A stretch of 33,945 bases of DNA from Planctomycetota bacterium (lineage in GTDB: Bacteria; Planctomycetota; SZUA-567), in assembly GCA_031270685.1 (NCBI GenBank), contig JAISXA010000005.1, positions 1-33,945 on the forward strand, in the 5' to 3' direction. The notes under the pieces are model-generated. The model saw nothing but the letters and a program-made list of their open reading frames with translations. It did no database searches and was not told where the DNA came from. Made by a program: the position numbers and the translations under genes. Shown here one piece after another: positions 9,148 through 17,971 of the stretch. Every line of letters begins with the position of its first letter. Within the stretch, counting starts at the first letter, position 1.

Positions 9148-10542
9148 GATGGGGATAGAATCCTTGACGTCATCCTCGGCAAGTCCGGCGGCGCCGTTGA
9201 CGCTGTCGGCCGCCTGGAGGTTCGTTTTTCCGGTCTCGGCGGACGCGCCTTCCGGATCGTCCTTGCCGCCCCTGGCGGCGTCTAGTATCAATTGCATCAC
9301 CTTGATGTCGAGTATCTCGCGCATCATGGCGCCGATGCCGTTGACCTCACGAACGCGCTGGACGATCTTCGCGGCGGTGGTCTTGTAGGATTGCGCAACC
9401 GCCTCGATATGCTCGGACAACTCCTCGTTCGAGACCGTGAGCTTCTCCTTTTCCGCGATGGCGGCGGCGATGATCTCCCAGCGGACCTGGCGTTCTGAGC
9501 GCTCGCCCGCCGCCTTCCTCGCATCTTCCATAAGTTGTTCAAGCCGCTCGCCCTGGATTCCCTGCCCGCGCCATTCGATGCTCCGCTGTTCGAGGAATGA
9601 GCTCTCCACCGATTTGCGGTATGCCTCGGGGATCGGGAAGGTGGTCGCGGCGACCAGCTTGTCGATGACTTCCCGCTCCTGCCGGGAGCGGGCGGCGATC
9701 AGGGCGTCCTGGACGAGGCTGCCCCGGATGCGCCGGCGGAATTCGTCCAGCGCGCCCATGCCGAGGTTGCCGGCGAAAGCGTCGTCGAGGTCGGGCAGTT
9801 GCGGGCGTTCGACCTTCCTGACCTTCAATTCGACCCGGGCGGTCTTCCCCTTGAGATCCTGATCGGGATGGTCTTCGGGAAGGGTGATTTCAAGATTCAC
9901 CGCGTCACCCGCCTTGACGCCCGTGAATTTCTCAACCAGATCGTGATAGGGGAGGCCGAACAATTGCTCGCCGTCGACGCGGAGATTTTTGTCCTCCATG
10001 TTCATGATTTCCCTGCCCTCGACCTCGGCGCGGAAATCAACGTTGACGACGTCGCCCTTCTCCGCGCCGTCGTCCGCCTCATGGTAGTGGGCGAACATGG
10101 TTCGGTAATGCTCCAGGCGCTTGTCGACCGCGGATTCCTCGACTTCGAGGTCTTCCGGCGTCAAGACGAGACCCCTATAGGAGGGAAGCTCGAACTCCGG
10201 TTTTACGTCGAACTGGACCTCGAGGACGTAGGGTTCGCCGAGAAGGGCGCGTTCCGAGCGCTGCGTTTTCTCGATCAGGCCCATGATCTTGAATCCGCTG
10301 TCCTGAATCGCCTGTTGCAAATGCTTTTCCGATAGGTGTTCCGCGGCCGCTCCCGACGCTTCGTTCGCGAATTTCTTCTCCAAAAGCCGGCGAGGGGCCT
10401 TTCCCTTGCGAAATCCCTTGATCTGCACGTAATTGTCGATTTCCCGATAGCTTTCGTCGAAAGCCTCGGCGACTTCCGCCGTCGAGAAGGTCAAGGTCAG
10501 GCGCTTGCGGCAGGTCCCAGCGTCGACTATCGATTTCTCCAT
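9142..10542 (-). CDS. tig: Trigger factor, ribosome-associated chaperone
   Basis: A 466-residue chaperone that binds the ribosome exit tunnel and shields nascent chains. The N-terminal ribosome-binding domain is visible, including the signature-like [15 protein letters not shown] around residues 45-60 (usual GFRxGKxP). A PPIase FKBP-like domain follows ([18 protein letters not shown]), then a helical C-terminal domain. The final 40 residues are polar and low in complexity. The start is set at MEKSIVDAG, three codons inside the longest reading. It heads tig-clpP-clpX and has its own plausible promoter at 10748-10775. Confidence 0.95.
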   Translation of the reverse strand: MEKSIVDAGTCRKRLTLTFSTAEVAEAFDESYREIDNYVQIKGFRKGKAPRRLLEKKFANEASGAAAEHLSEKHLQQAIQDSGFKIMGLIEKTQRSERALLGEPYVLEVQFDVKPEFELPSYRGLVLTPEDLEVEESAVDKRLEHYRTMFAHYHEADDGAEKGDVVNVDFRAEVEGREIMNMEDKNLRVDGEQLFGLPYHDLVEKFTGVKAGDAVNLEITLPEDHPDQDLKGKTARVELKVRKVERPQLPDLDDAFAGNLGMGALDEFRRRIRGSLVQDALIAARSRQEREVIDKLVAATTFPIPEAYRKSVESSFLEQRSIEWRGQGIQGERLEQLMEDARKAAGERSERQVRWEIIAAAIAEKEKLTVSNEELSEHIEAVAQSYKTTAAKIVQRVREVNGIGAMMREILDIKVMQLILDAARGGKDDPEGASAETGKTNLQAADSVNGAAGLAEDDVKDSIPIS

Positions 10543-10676
10543 GTCTTCCACCTGAATTGGGCTAGGGCGTTTTCAGTGCCATCGACCCGATTGCGCCGGT
10601 ATTGCGCCGTCACCTCATCCGCCGCACACGCCGAAATGGATCATTGCTTCGCTAAAACGCGCCAAAACGCAAAAGT

Positions 10677-10726
10677 CCCCCCATGTCGTCCGACATGGAT
10701 CCGGGGGCAACCGCCAATGGGGTTGC
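10677..10726 (-). promoter_or_regulatory. Two hairpins in the tig leader
   Basis: On the minus strand the transcript would meet GCAACC/GGTTGC (10726-10707), then a stem built from five G-C pairs and CATGTC/GACATG (10707-10677). They sit between the candidate promoter and the start codon at 10542. They may influence mRNA stability or translation of tig; no known riboswitch class was recognised. Confidence 0.35.
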
Positions 10727-10747
10727 GTAACAGAATAAATCAATAAA

Positions 10748-10775
10748 ATGCTAAGGATACGGGAAGCCGTGTCAA
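10748..10775 (-). promoter_or_regulatory. Sigma-70 type promoter for tig-clpP-clpX
   Basis: On the minus strand TTGACA (10775-10770) is followed after 16 bases by TAGCAT (10753-10748), a perfect -35 and a four-of-six -10. Transcription would start near 10741, giving a leader of about 200 bases. Confidence 0.5.
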
Positions 10776-10874
10776 GGCTTTTCGCTTGGCGAGATCATTA
10801 CCCAAGCGAATGCGCCCTGCCGGGCGTACATCGAATCGAGCCGAGCGGGAGGAAGGCAAGCCGCCGCGCCCGCC

Positions 10875-11663
10875 TTAAAACAATCCCCATTGCGAATAGA
10901 GATACGGCTGCCGGGGTCGCATCGCGGGTTGCATAATCGCGTTCTCCAAAACAACCAGATCCAGTTTTCCCATAGGCCGAATCCTAAAGGTTCCCGATGC
11001 CTTGATCCAGTCGTCATTTTTCAGATCGGAATCGTCGCATTCCAACACCAAGGCCAACGGCACGGCATCGGCGGCGCAACAGTTGATGGCGAACCTGAAC
11101 AGGATCGGCTGTTTGACTCCCAAAACCTGTTCCACCTGGGGGTTGTCTTTCGCCAACATTCCAGTGACCGTCACCTTCCGCCCATTGTACTGGTCGGCGT
11201 TCTCGAACAAGTCGAGAAGCGATGTCTCCTCGTCGTCAGTTTCCGGCTCGGCGGCGTTGGGCGCGTCGGGGTCGGCTTTCCATTTCCCCCAATCGTCCGC
11301 GGCATCCCGACCTGAAGAACTGGAGTTGCCGGCGCCGCCCCCCGCCCCCACGTATCGCGCCGCGAATGCCCCGGCGCCCAAGGTCATTCCCGCGGAATGA
11401 TAAATATGGACCAGCGGCAGGAGGATTACCGCCGTACCCAGAAGTTCCATCGCGCCGAAGCGGGGGGGGGTGCGGCGCAACAGGGAAAAAATAGCCAACG
11501 GCGCCAATGCGACCGTCGCCAGGATTATGATCGGCAGAAAATTCGCGGACAGAAACGTTTCATGGCTTTTGCGCAACAACAACCCGAGGAAAGTGAACAT
11601 CCAGGCGAAACATATCAGCGGCAAGCGCCAGCGACGAGCAGTTTCGGCAATGATCCGCATCAT
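10875..11663 (-). CDS. YcgQ-like (TIGR03943) partner of the permease
   Basis: A 262-residue membrane protein of the TIGR03943/DUF1980 type, represented by Bacillus YcgQ. Two to three membrane segments occupy about residues 12-95; a Gly/Ser linker and an acidic stretch follow; and a soluble C-terminal domain contains VTVTGMLAKD and the hallmark RFAINCCAADA. The Cys-Cys pair suggests metal or redox involvement, but the role is not established. In other bacteria it is paired with a YcgR/ArsP_1-type permease, and here it overlaps the end of that gene by four bases (ATGA). A run of nine C in the coding strand (near 11462-11470) encodes Thr-Pro-Pro-Arg. It is the last gene of the metal cluster. Confidence 0.8.
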   Translation of the reverse strand: MMRIIAETARRWRLPLICFAWMFTFLGLLLRKSHETFLSANFLPIIILATVALAPLAIFSLLRRTPPRFGAMELLGTAVILLPLVHIYHSAGMTLGAGAFAARYVGAGGGAGNSSSSGRDAADDWGKWKADPDAPNAAEPETDDEETSLLDLFENADQYNGRKVTVTGMLAKDNPQVEQVLGVKQPILFRFAINCCAADAVPLALVLECDDSDLKNDDWIKASGTFRIRPMGKLDLVVLENAIMQPAMRPRQPYLYSQWGLF

Positions 11664-12835
11664 AGCGCAACTCCCGCGACCTCAAGCAACAACGACATGA
11701 GCATAACCGCGACAACCACCAGGGCCGCCAGGAACGCCGTCGCCCTGGCCTTGAGAAAGTTCCTGTACATCAGAAGCAGCTTGATATCGAACATGGGACC
11801 GACGACCAGAAAAGCCATTTGCGCCGAAAATGGAACCAGCCCCCTGAACGACGCGGCGATAAACGCATCGGCCTCCGAGCACAGGTTTAGTAGCACCGCC
11901 AGAAGCATCATAACCGCCGACGACAACATCGATGACGCCGCCATTTCCACAAATAGCCTTCTTTCCAGGCAGGTCTGGGCGATGGCGGCAATGGCGGCGC
12001 CCGCAACCAGATAGGGAGCGGTGGCCATGAAATCGTCAAGCGCATGATTTCCGGCGGCCATGGCGCGCGCGCCGAAACCACCCCCTTGGCTTTGGCCATT
12101 TTCATAACCGCAGCCAGGCATTTCTTGGGTATGCCCACCGTCATGAACATGGTCATGTCCACTTTTCCCGTTGTGAAAGCGCTCAGGCCCGCATTGGTTT
12201 GAACGCCCGCCATGGCGGCGACTATGCCCGTCATGCGCATGGCCGCCTTCCTTCCGGGCAATTCCGCCGACAAAGAGGGATCCGTGACTGAATCTCCAAT
12301 TCAGGATTAGGGCGACGCCGACGGCGATGGCATACCCGAATCCGAGGCGGATAGCCACGGGACGCCAATCGAAGTTGTAGGCCATGGCGGTGGACAGGCC
12401 GACCACCGGATTGACGATGGGGCCGGCCAAAAGGTAGGCGATGGCGGCGGCGGCGGGCAGACCTTTTCCGGCCAGCCGGCGCACCACCGGAACGATGGCG
12501 CATTCGCAAACCGGAAACAGCGCTCCCAGCGCCGCGGCGACGCACGCCGAAGCCCAATCGCGTCCGGGCAATAACGACGCGATGCGTTCGCGGCTGACGA
12601 AAACCTCGATCATCCCGCCGATCAACGCGCCCAAGAGCATGAAAGGCATCGCTTCCAACATGATGCTGGAAAACACCAGGGAAAAATTGCCGACCGTTTC
12701 ATTGCCGCCCGCGAAAAAAGGCAACAGATACGCCGCGCAAACAATCGCCAGCGCCAATCCCGTAAACACGCCGCATCGGGATGGCCCGGCGGCGGTGCTC
12801 TGGGCGGGTGAATTGCCTTTCCCGCGCGTTGTCAT
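11660..12835 (-). CDS. YcgR/ArsP_1-family permease with His-rich loop
   Basis: A 391-residue inner-membrane permease of the PF03773 (DUF318/ArsP_1) family. About eight membrane segments flank a hydrophilic central loop. The family hallmark FPVCECAIVPVVRRL is at 107-121, with Cys110 and Cys112. The central loop (about 196-245) holds about a dozen His, plus Cys215 and Cys242, suggesting binding of a soft or transition metal such as zinc. Relatives include organoarsenical exporters, but the neighbours here point to zinc or another divalent metal. The start overlaps the znuB stop in an ATGA, implying coupled translation; longer readings enter znuB in another frame and were rejected. Confidence 0.85.
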   Translation of the reverse strand: MTTRGKGNSPAQSTAAGPSRCGVFTGLALAIVCAAYLLPFFAGGNETVGNFSLVFSSIMLEAMPFMLLGALIGGMIEVFVSRERIASLLPGRDWASACVAAALGALFPVCECAIVPVVRRLAGKGLPAAAAIAYLLAGPIVNPVVGLSTAMAYNFDWRPVAIRLGFGYAIAVGVALILNWRFSHGSLFVGGIARKEGGHAHDGHSRRHGGRSNQCGPERFHNGKSGHDHVHDGGHTQEMPGCGYENGQSQGGGFGARAMAAGNHALDDFMATAPYLVAGAAIAAIAQTCLERRLFVEMAASSMLSSAVMMLLAVLLNLCSEADAFIAASFRGLVPFSAQMAFLVVGPMFDIKLLLMYRNFLKARATAFLAALVVVAVMLMSLLLEVAGVAL

Positions 12836-13716
12836 TTTCTCTCCCGATGGGTGACGACGCCTCTTCCATGCCATCCCCGCAAGGGAACGCTTATGATGAA
12901 GAATAGGGCCGCGATCAGTACGATCGTCGGGCCGGTGGCGGTTCCGGCCCATCTCTGCGCGGAGACGACAAGGCCGGAGACGGACGCGATCCAGCTTAAC
13001 GCCAAGGCCCACCAGAACATTCCGCCGGCGGATCCGGAAAGGTTCCGCGCCGTCGCCGCCGGCAGCACCAACAGGGCCGAAACAAGAAAAACCCCGACCG
13101 TCCACACGGCGAGAACGGAGGTCAGCGCCAGAAAAACCGCGAAAGCGTATTGATAGGTTCCCACTTCGACGCCGTGCGCGCCGGCGACTACCGGGTCGAG
13201 TCCGAGATAGAGGAGCCGGTTGTAGCCGATCAACTGGAAGGCGAAAACGGCGACCAGCGCCAGAAGCAGGAGGGAAATCTCCCATCCGCCGAGGGTGAGG
13301 ATGTCGCCATACAGGAAGCTCTGCGCGTTTCTCGCCACCGCTTTTTCGCGGCTTGCCGCGGCCAGCCCGAAAGCGGTCACGCCGGCGAAGAAAACGCCGA
13401 TGATGGAGTCGGACGACAAGGTGACCCGGCGTTTACAGGCGGTGATGCCAACGCCGATAAGCAGCGCCAAACCGATAGTGCTCCAACGCGGATCCATCGC
13501 CAACAACAAACCCAGGGACACCCCGGCGAATATTGAATGACTGATGGCGTCGGCGAAGAACGCCATGCCCAGGTTCACCACCTGCACCCCGGTAACGGCG
13601 GTAATGGGCGCCAGCAACAAAAGCCCCAGCAAAGCCTGGCGCATAAAGCGGGGCTGGAGGCATTCGAACGGCGGAAGCGAAGCGAACGAATCGAAAAGAG
13701 AGGTGAAATCAGGCAT
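12832..13716 (-). CDS. znuB: Zinc/manganese-type ABC transporter permease
   Basis: A 294-residue membrane protein of the ABC-3 family (PF00950) that forms the channel of a divalent metal importer. Eight or so hydrophobic segments are visible, beginning FMRQALLGLLLLAPITAVTGV, the usual family start, and including the GMAFFADAISHSIFAGV segment typical of ZnuB/MntB. The ATG follows GGAGG by six bases and overlaps the end of znuC by eight bases. The last four bases overlap the permease gene. Zinc is preferred over manganese because of the His-rich binding protein, but the sequence alone does not settle it. Confidence 0.9.
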   Translation of the reverse strand: MPDFTSLFDSFASLPPFECLQPRFMRQALLGLLLLAPITAVTGVQVVNLGMAFFADAISHSIFAGVSLGLLLAMDPRWSTIGLALLIGVGITACKRRVTLSSDSIIGVFFAGVTAFGLAAASREKAVARNAQSFLYGDILTLGGWEISLLLLALVAVFAFQLIGYNRLLYLGLDPVVAGAHGVEVGTYQYAFAVFLALTSVLAVWTVGVFLVSALLVLPAATARNLSGSAGGMFWWALALSWIASVSGLVVSAQRWAGTATGPTIVLIAALFFIISVPLRGWHGRGVVTHRERK

Positions 13717-14491
13717 GGAACGCCTCCGTGGGCATAACCGGTGAAACCCGGGCGAAAACCGGCCCGAAATCGTTCACGGCCGCACCAATGAACATCCTTG
13801 CCAATACCGAGGGCGCAAGCATATCCTCCGGCTCACCTTCCGCCACGATTTTTCGATTGAGGCAGACGACCTTGGTGGCATACCCTCGCACCAGGGAAAG
13901 ATTGTGGCAGACCATAACTTGCGTGAATCCCAGTTCCCGGCGCAGTTGGTCGAGAAGTTTGTGGAACATGTCCTCGCTGTTGAAGTCGATGCCGGATGTG
14001 GGTTCGTCCAGCACCAGCAGTTCCGGCCGCCTTCCAAGAGCCGAAGCCAACAGAACGCGCCGCAGTTCGCCGCCCGACAACGCGCCCAGGCGCCGCCGTG
14101 CCAGCCCCGCCGCACCGACCAGATCGAGGAGTTTCAGCGCCCGTTCCCGGTTGGTCTTACCCACGCCAAACCATAGCGGCAAGCGTCGCCAGTTGAGGCA
14201 GACGAATTCCATGACCGTCACCGGTATGCCGGCGTCCAAATTCAATTTTTGCGGAACATACCCGACGCGCGGCATCGTGCCGTCCGCGAATGATATCGCC
14301 CCGGAGTAAGGGGTCATTCCCAGCAGCGCCAGCAGGAGGGTGGTCTTCCCCGCGCCGTTCGGCCCCAGAATCACGGTATTGCCCCGACGCGGCATGGAAA
14401 ACGACACGCCGTCGAGAACGCGGTTGCCGCCCAGCGCCGCCGTGACGTCGTGAAACGTCACGGCGGGGGACATGGCATCTGATCGCGCCAT
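13709..14491 (-). CDS. znuC: Zinc/manganese-type ABC transporter ATP-binding protein
   Basis: A 260-residue ATPase that powers the importer. Walker A is LGPNGAGKTT (about 38-47), the ABC signature LSGGELRRVLLA is near 138-149, and Walker B with the catalytic Glu is LLVLDEPTSGID. The His of the switch region is in MVCHNLS. The start is two bases after the znuA stop, with no separate ribosome-binding site, which suggests translational coupling; a second Met six codons in is an alternative. The order binding protein, ATPase, permease matches many metal importers. Confidence 0.92.
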   Translation of the reverse strand: MARSDAMSPAVTFHDVTAALGGNRVLDGVSFSMPRRGNTVILGPNGAGKTTLLLALLGMTPYSGAISFADGTMPRVGYVPQKLNLDAGIPVTVMEFVCLNWRRLPLWFGVGKTNRERALKLLDLVGAAGLARRRLGALSGGELRRVLLASALGRRPELLVLDEPTSGIDFNSEDMFHKLLDQLRRELGFTQVMVCHNLSLVRGYATKVVCLNRKIVAEGEPEDMLAPSVLARMFIGAAVNDFGPVFARVSPVMPTEAFHA

Positions 14492-14493
14492 GG

Positions 14494-15507
14494 CTAGCGC
14501 CAGCCCAAGGCTTTTTTGAGGACGAGAAGGTTGTCGCGCATAACGGTTTCGTAATAATCCAACGGGGCGTCGTCGGGACCGCTCGCCGCGGAATCAAGGA
14601 GGATCGCGGGCAATCCTGCCTCCGCCGCGATGGTCTCCCCCGCCTTCGTCGAATATTGCGTTTCGACGACAATGACGGCGGGCTTCCGTTCGCGAATGAT
14701 TTCCAAAAGCTCGAGCATTTGCGAGGCGGAAAGCTCCTGTCCATGCGGTTGGAGATGCGCCACGATTTCCAGCTTCAAATCGCGGGCCAGGTAATCGAAG
14801 GCGCCGTGCGGTTCGACAATACGATTGTTGGCGAACCCTTTTCCCGCATCCGCCATTTCTCCAGCCAGCCCCCGCAAGCGCGCGGCATAGGCGGAGGCAT
14901 TCGCGGCGTAGATGGCGGCGCCGGCGGGATCGAGGACGCACAACCGTCCGGCTATGGTTTCAACCATGCCGGCGCTCAGCGCCGGGCTGGAAAAAATATG
15001 GGAATTCGGGCCATGATGATGGTGGTCGTCATGCTCGTCGCCGTGGCGGTCATGCCCGTCCTCGGCATATTCATGATCTGGATCGCATTCTTCTTCCTCC
15101 TCCTCAAGATGGTGATCGTCTTCGTCGTCTTCATCTTCAATCACATCAGTCACCCCCAGCGAACTGTCGATGACGATGATGTCGGGATTGGCCCGCTCGA
15201 CCGGTTTTCCCATAAACTCCTCCATGCCCAGGCCGTTGACGACCAGGATGTCGGAGGCGGCTATTTTCGCCATGTCCTGCGGCGTTAGGGCGTAATCATG
15301 GGGACAACCCATTGCGGCGGGGATCATGAGATCCACGGTAACGGATTCACTGCCCTGAGCGATGTTGCGGGTCAGTTGGTAAATCGGGAATGTGGTGCAC
15401 AAGACTTTCGCGGGGCGCGTTTGGCCTTCGCCGGCGAGGGCGAACATATGAAAAAACAGGCATGCCGCGGCCAGCGCCGTCAGGCGTATGCGGGGAATGG
15501 CGTTCAT
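14494..15507 (-). CDS. znuA: Zinc-type ABC transporter substrate-binding protein
   Basis: A 337-residue periplasmic binding protein of the cluster A-I family (PF01297). A signal peptide occupies about 1-26. Likely metal ligands are His70 (GCPHDY), His170 (NSHIF), His234 (VEPHGAF) and an acidic residue near 282 (VVETQYS). Between residues 123 and 170 lies a long Asp/Glu/His loop with about a dozen His and over twenty acidic residues; such loops mark zinc-binding ZnuA proteins and are thought to gather or sense zinc. The ATG follows AAGGA by six bases. It is preceded by the small Cys/His protein gene and followed by znuC and znuB. Confidence 0.93.
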   Translation of the reverse strand: MNAIPRIRLTALAAACLFFHMFALAGEGQTRPAKVLCTTFPIYQLTRNIAQGSESVTVDLMIPAAMGCPHDYALTPQDMAKIAASDILVVNGLGMEEFMGKPVERANPDIIVIDSSLGVTDVIEDEDDEDDHHLEEEEEECDPDHEYAEDGHDRHGDEHDDHHHHGPNSHIFSSPALSAGMVETIAGRLCVLDPAGAAIYAANASAYAARLRGLAGEMADAGKGFANNRIVEPHGAFDYLARDLKLEIVAHLQPHGQELSASQMLELLEIIRERKPAVIVVETQYSTKAGETIAAEAGLPAILLDSAASGPDDAPLDYYETVMRDNLLVLKKALGWR

Positions 15508-15610
15508 GAAGCATCCTTCATTGCAGATTGTCTCTTAGGATATGCGAGCGCGATACGTCGACACGCCATGCCGGCGCCGCGGCATCGCGCCGCTGAAAGG
15601 GGAGAAATGG

Positions 15611-16033
15611 TTAAACGGCGGGAGGAGCTCGCGAAAAAGGAATAACGTATGACGTGTGCGCGGCAAACAACCAGGTTGACTTGCCATGCGTGTCGATGGG
15701 GAGCGGTTCGGGAATTGATGCGATCGCCGAAACGGAAATTACGGACGTGGCGAATTGGAACAGAACCTGACAGGTGGAACATGTAGAACCGTCGTGGCGT
15801 TCGTGTTTTTCATCCTTGGCGCGACAAGGATGGCCGGAGTCCGATATGCGCTCCAGCGCGCCGGATAGGGACACGCTGACGGACGGGAAACGTTCAACGC
15901 TTGCGTGGACGCAATATTCAGGATAATGGTTGGCAAAGCTATGCGCGACGCCCGCCAAAGGCATAAACGCCACCGCGAATGCCGCGAGCGCGCAAAGCCA
16001 ACCTCCGAAGACACGGAACCGCCGCCTTTTCAT
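15611..16033 (-). CDS. Small secreted Cys/His protein, DUF2946-like, heads the zinc cluster
   Basis: A 140-residue protein with an N-terminal signal or anchor (about 8-30, ending GVAHS). It has Cys41, Cys70 and a CSTC pair (85-88) preceded by several His (HPC, HERH), and it ends SRAPPAV. The CxxC in mid-protein and a terminal R-A/G-P-P motif recall DUF2946 proteins often found near metal transport genes; this assignment is by memory of the pattern. It probably works in the periplasm or membrane and may bind metal. The ATG at 16033 lies exactly where transcription from the promoter at 16041-16069 should begin, so its message may be leaderless. It is 103 bases upstream of znuA. Confidence 0.7.
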   Translation of the reverse strand: MKRRRFRVFGGWLCALAAFAVAFMPLAGVAHSFANHYPEYCVHASVERFPSVSVSLSGALERISDSGHPCRAKDEKHERHDGSTCSTCQVLFQFATSVISVSAIASIPEPLPIDTHGKSTWLFAAHTSYVIPFSRAPPAV

Positions 16034-16040
16034 AACCGGC

Positions 16041-16069
16041 ATTATAGGCGTTGCGGCGATCGGCGTCAA
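16041..16069 (-). promoter_or_regulatory. Near-consensus sigma-70 promoter of the metal cluster
   Basis: On the minus strand TTGACG (16069-16064), a 17-base spacer, and a perfect TATAAT (16046-16041). Predicted transcription start is about 16033, which is the A of the first gene's ATG. A short inverted pair ATTG/CAAT (about 16094-16111) upstream could be a regulator site, but no Zur box is recognised with confidence. Confidence 0.7.
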
Positions 16070-16137
16070 GTATTCCGCTTTTCAACGGTTGGTGAATTGT
16101 CCCCTGCAATCGCGCCGTGTCGATTTCCCCGAGTTAT

Positions 16138-16893
16138 TCAAAACCCCGGCCCGCATACGACCGCCAGCGCCGTAAGAATCGCCGTTTCCGCAATCTCGCA
16201 GGTCGCTCCGTAGCCGTCGCCGGTCGCCCCGCCGAGCCTGATTTTGAGGAAAAGCGCGCACGCGCCCGTAGCCAAGGCCCAAACCGCAAGGACAATCAAG
16301 CCGTCGGCGGCGCCTTGAAACGCCAGGAGGCACGCGACAAGCCAAAAACAGGCCGAAACCAGGGAAAGGGATTTTGAGGACGCCAGGAATATCGAACCCA
16401 ATCCGACGCTTCTCGCATACGGTAGTAGCGCCATGACGACAAGCATGGCGGAGCGGCCTCCGATCGGGGCAAGCAAAACCGCCAAGCGCATATCCGCGCC
16501 CATCGAGGCGAGGCAAGCGAATTTGACCAGCAGCGCCAAAATCAGGGCTAGCGCGCCAAACGCTCCGATGCGGCTGTCCCGCATTATCGCCAAAGCCCGC
16601 TCCCGGTCGTGCGTCCCGAACAAACCGTCGGCGCTGTCGGCCAGTCCATCCAGATGCAGGCCGCCCGAATAGACGGCCAGGACCGCCGTCAGAACGGCGG
16701 CGGCGGCCATAGGCGGCAGAACCGCGCCCAGCCCGCCCGCAACCGCCCAGGAAATCAGGCCGAGAACCAGGCCGACAACCGGAAAGTACGGAAGCGACCG
16801 CGACAGCGCTTCGCCGTCCCCGGGCGATGCGCCGGCGTCGGGAACGGGGAAAATGGTGAGAAATCGCCAAGCGGCCAGAAACCGGCGCATCAT
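16138..16893 (-). CDS. cobS: Adenosylcobinamide-GDP ribazoletransferase CobS
   Basis: A 251-residue inner-membrane enzyme that joins adenosylcobinamide-GDP to alpha-ribazole or its phosphate, the final step of coenzyme B12 assembly. The hallmark GGLHLDGLADSADGLFG is clear (about 61-77), as is the start RFLAAWRFLTIFPVP. Multiple hydrophobic segments are present. The start overlaps the cobT stop by four bases (ATGATG). It is the last gene of the cobC-cobU-cobT-cobS run. Corrin-ring and adenosylation genes are not in view. Confidence 0.93.
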   Translation of the reverse strand: MMRRFLAAWRFLTIFPVPDAGASPGDGEALSRSLPYFPVVGLVLGLISWAVAGGLGAVLPPMAAAAVLTAVLAVYSGGLHLDGLADSADGLFGTHDRERALAIMRDSRIGAFGALALILALLVKFACLASMGADMRLAVLLAPIGGRSAMLVVMALLPYARSVGLGSIFLASSKSLSLVSACFWLVACLLAFQGAADGLIVLAVWALATGACALFLKIRLGGATGDGYGATCEIAETAILTALAVVCGPGF

Positions 16894-17957
16894 GCCGGGC
16901 CGCTTTCGGAAATTCCCGCACTGTCGAAGGTCGCCATTTCCGTCAGGATTCTCGCCGCCGCCTCCACCAGGTTCATGGCCAACGCCGCGCCCGTGCCCTC
17001 CCCGAGGCGCATCTCCAAGTGCAACAACGGTTCGCGGCCGATCCACTCCCGCATGGCGGGATGGCCGGGTTCGCCGCTGGCGTGCGCCAGGATGAAATGG
17101 TCCAGGCAAAGCGGGCAGAGCATTTTGGCCAGCATCGCGCCGGAAGTCGAAATGAAGCCGTCGACCAGAACTGGCTTGCGCATCGCCGCCGCCCCGAGGA
17201 CCAATCCCGCCATCGCGCCGATCTCAAGGCCGCCGACCTTGGCGAGGATGTCGAGCGCGTCAGTCGGATCGGGTTGGTGGAGCTTGAGAGCCTCTTCGAT
17301 GATGGCGACTTTTTTCGACACGCCATCGGGGCGGAGCCCGGCCCCTTTGCCGCAGACCTCGGACACCGGGCGGCCGGTCAGTATCGATGCTATGGCCGTG
17401 GCCGGCGTGGTGTTGCCGATACCCATCTCGCCGATGCCGAAGACATCGACCTTTTCCCCAAAGCGCCGCGCGATCTCGATGCCAGTCTCGATCGACTTCA
17501 CCGCCTGATCGCGGGTCATCGCCGGCTCGCGTCGCAGGTTCCGCGTCCCCTTGGCCACATTCATGCCCAGCAGCTTCCCGGAACGGACCAATTCCTCGTC
17601 GCGCCCGGCCATGCCGACGTCGACGACCACAACCTCCGCGCCGTTGAGGCGCGCCAACACGTTCACGCCCGCACCGCCGGCGATGAAATTAGCCACCATC
17701 TGCCGGGTGACATCCCTGGGGGAGGGCGATACGCCTTCGTCGACCACGCCGTGATCGCCCGCCATCACCACCACCATCTTCCTCGCCACCGGCGGCGGCA
17801 TGCGGCCGGAGATGCCGGCCAATTCAACCGCCAGATCGCAAATCCGGCCCAAGGCCCACGGAGGCATGGTCAACCGGCGAATGCGTTCCCTGGCAGCTTT
17901 GCGGGCGGCGGAATCGCGCGGCGAAATGCAGCGAATGGTTTGTTCCAAAAGACCCAT
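16890..17957 (-). CDS. cobT: Nicotinate-nucleotide-dimethylbenzimidazole phosphoribosyltransferase CobT
   Basis: A 355-residue cytosolic enzyme that makes alpha-ribazole phosphate from nicotinate mononucleotide and the lower-ligand base. Family motifs include MAGDHGVVDEGVSPSP, GIGEMGIGNTTPA and, near the end, RLGEGTGAALA with the catalytic-type Glu at about 320. The length is normal. The ATG at 17957 is chosen because GAGAGGG lies nine bases before it; an ATG at 17975 overlapping the cobU stop (AAATGA) would add six residues and cannot be excluded. It sits between cobU and cobS with overlapping ends. Confidence 0.95.
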   Translation of the reverse strand: MGLLEQTIRCISPRDSAARKAARERIRRLTMPPWALGRICDLAVELAGISGRMPPPVARKMVVVMAGDHGVVDEGVSPSPRDVTRQMVANFIAGGAGVNVLARLNGAEVVVVDVGMAGRDEELVRSGKLLGMNVAKGTRNLRREPAMTRDQAVKSIETGIEIARRFGEKVDVFGIGEMGIGNTTPATAIASILTGRPVSEVCGKGAGLRPDGVSKKVAIIEEALKLHQPDPTDALDILAKVGGLEIGAMAGLVLGAAAMRKPVLVDGFISTSGAMLAKMLCPLCLDHFILAHASGEPGHPAMREWIGREPLLHLEMRLGEGTGAALAMNLVEAAARILTEMATFDSAGISESGPA

Positions 17958-17971
17958 GGCGCATGTCCCTC

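Larger units (their letters stand above)
10543..10874. other. Intergenic region between tig and the YcgQ-like gene
   Basis: No gene is seen in this 332-base gap. It holds a tig promoter candidate and three hairpins: 10677-10707 (CCCCC and CATGTC arms), 10707-10726 (GCAACC/GGTTGC) and 10783-10808 (CGCTTGG/CCAAGCG). The first two would lie in the tig 5' leader. On the minus strand the first hairpin is followed by GGACTTTTGCG, resembling the repeat-family box. None has a proper T-run terminator. Confidence 0.5.
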
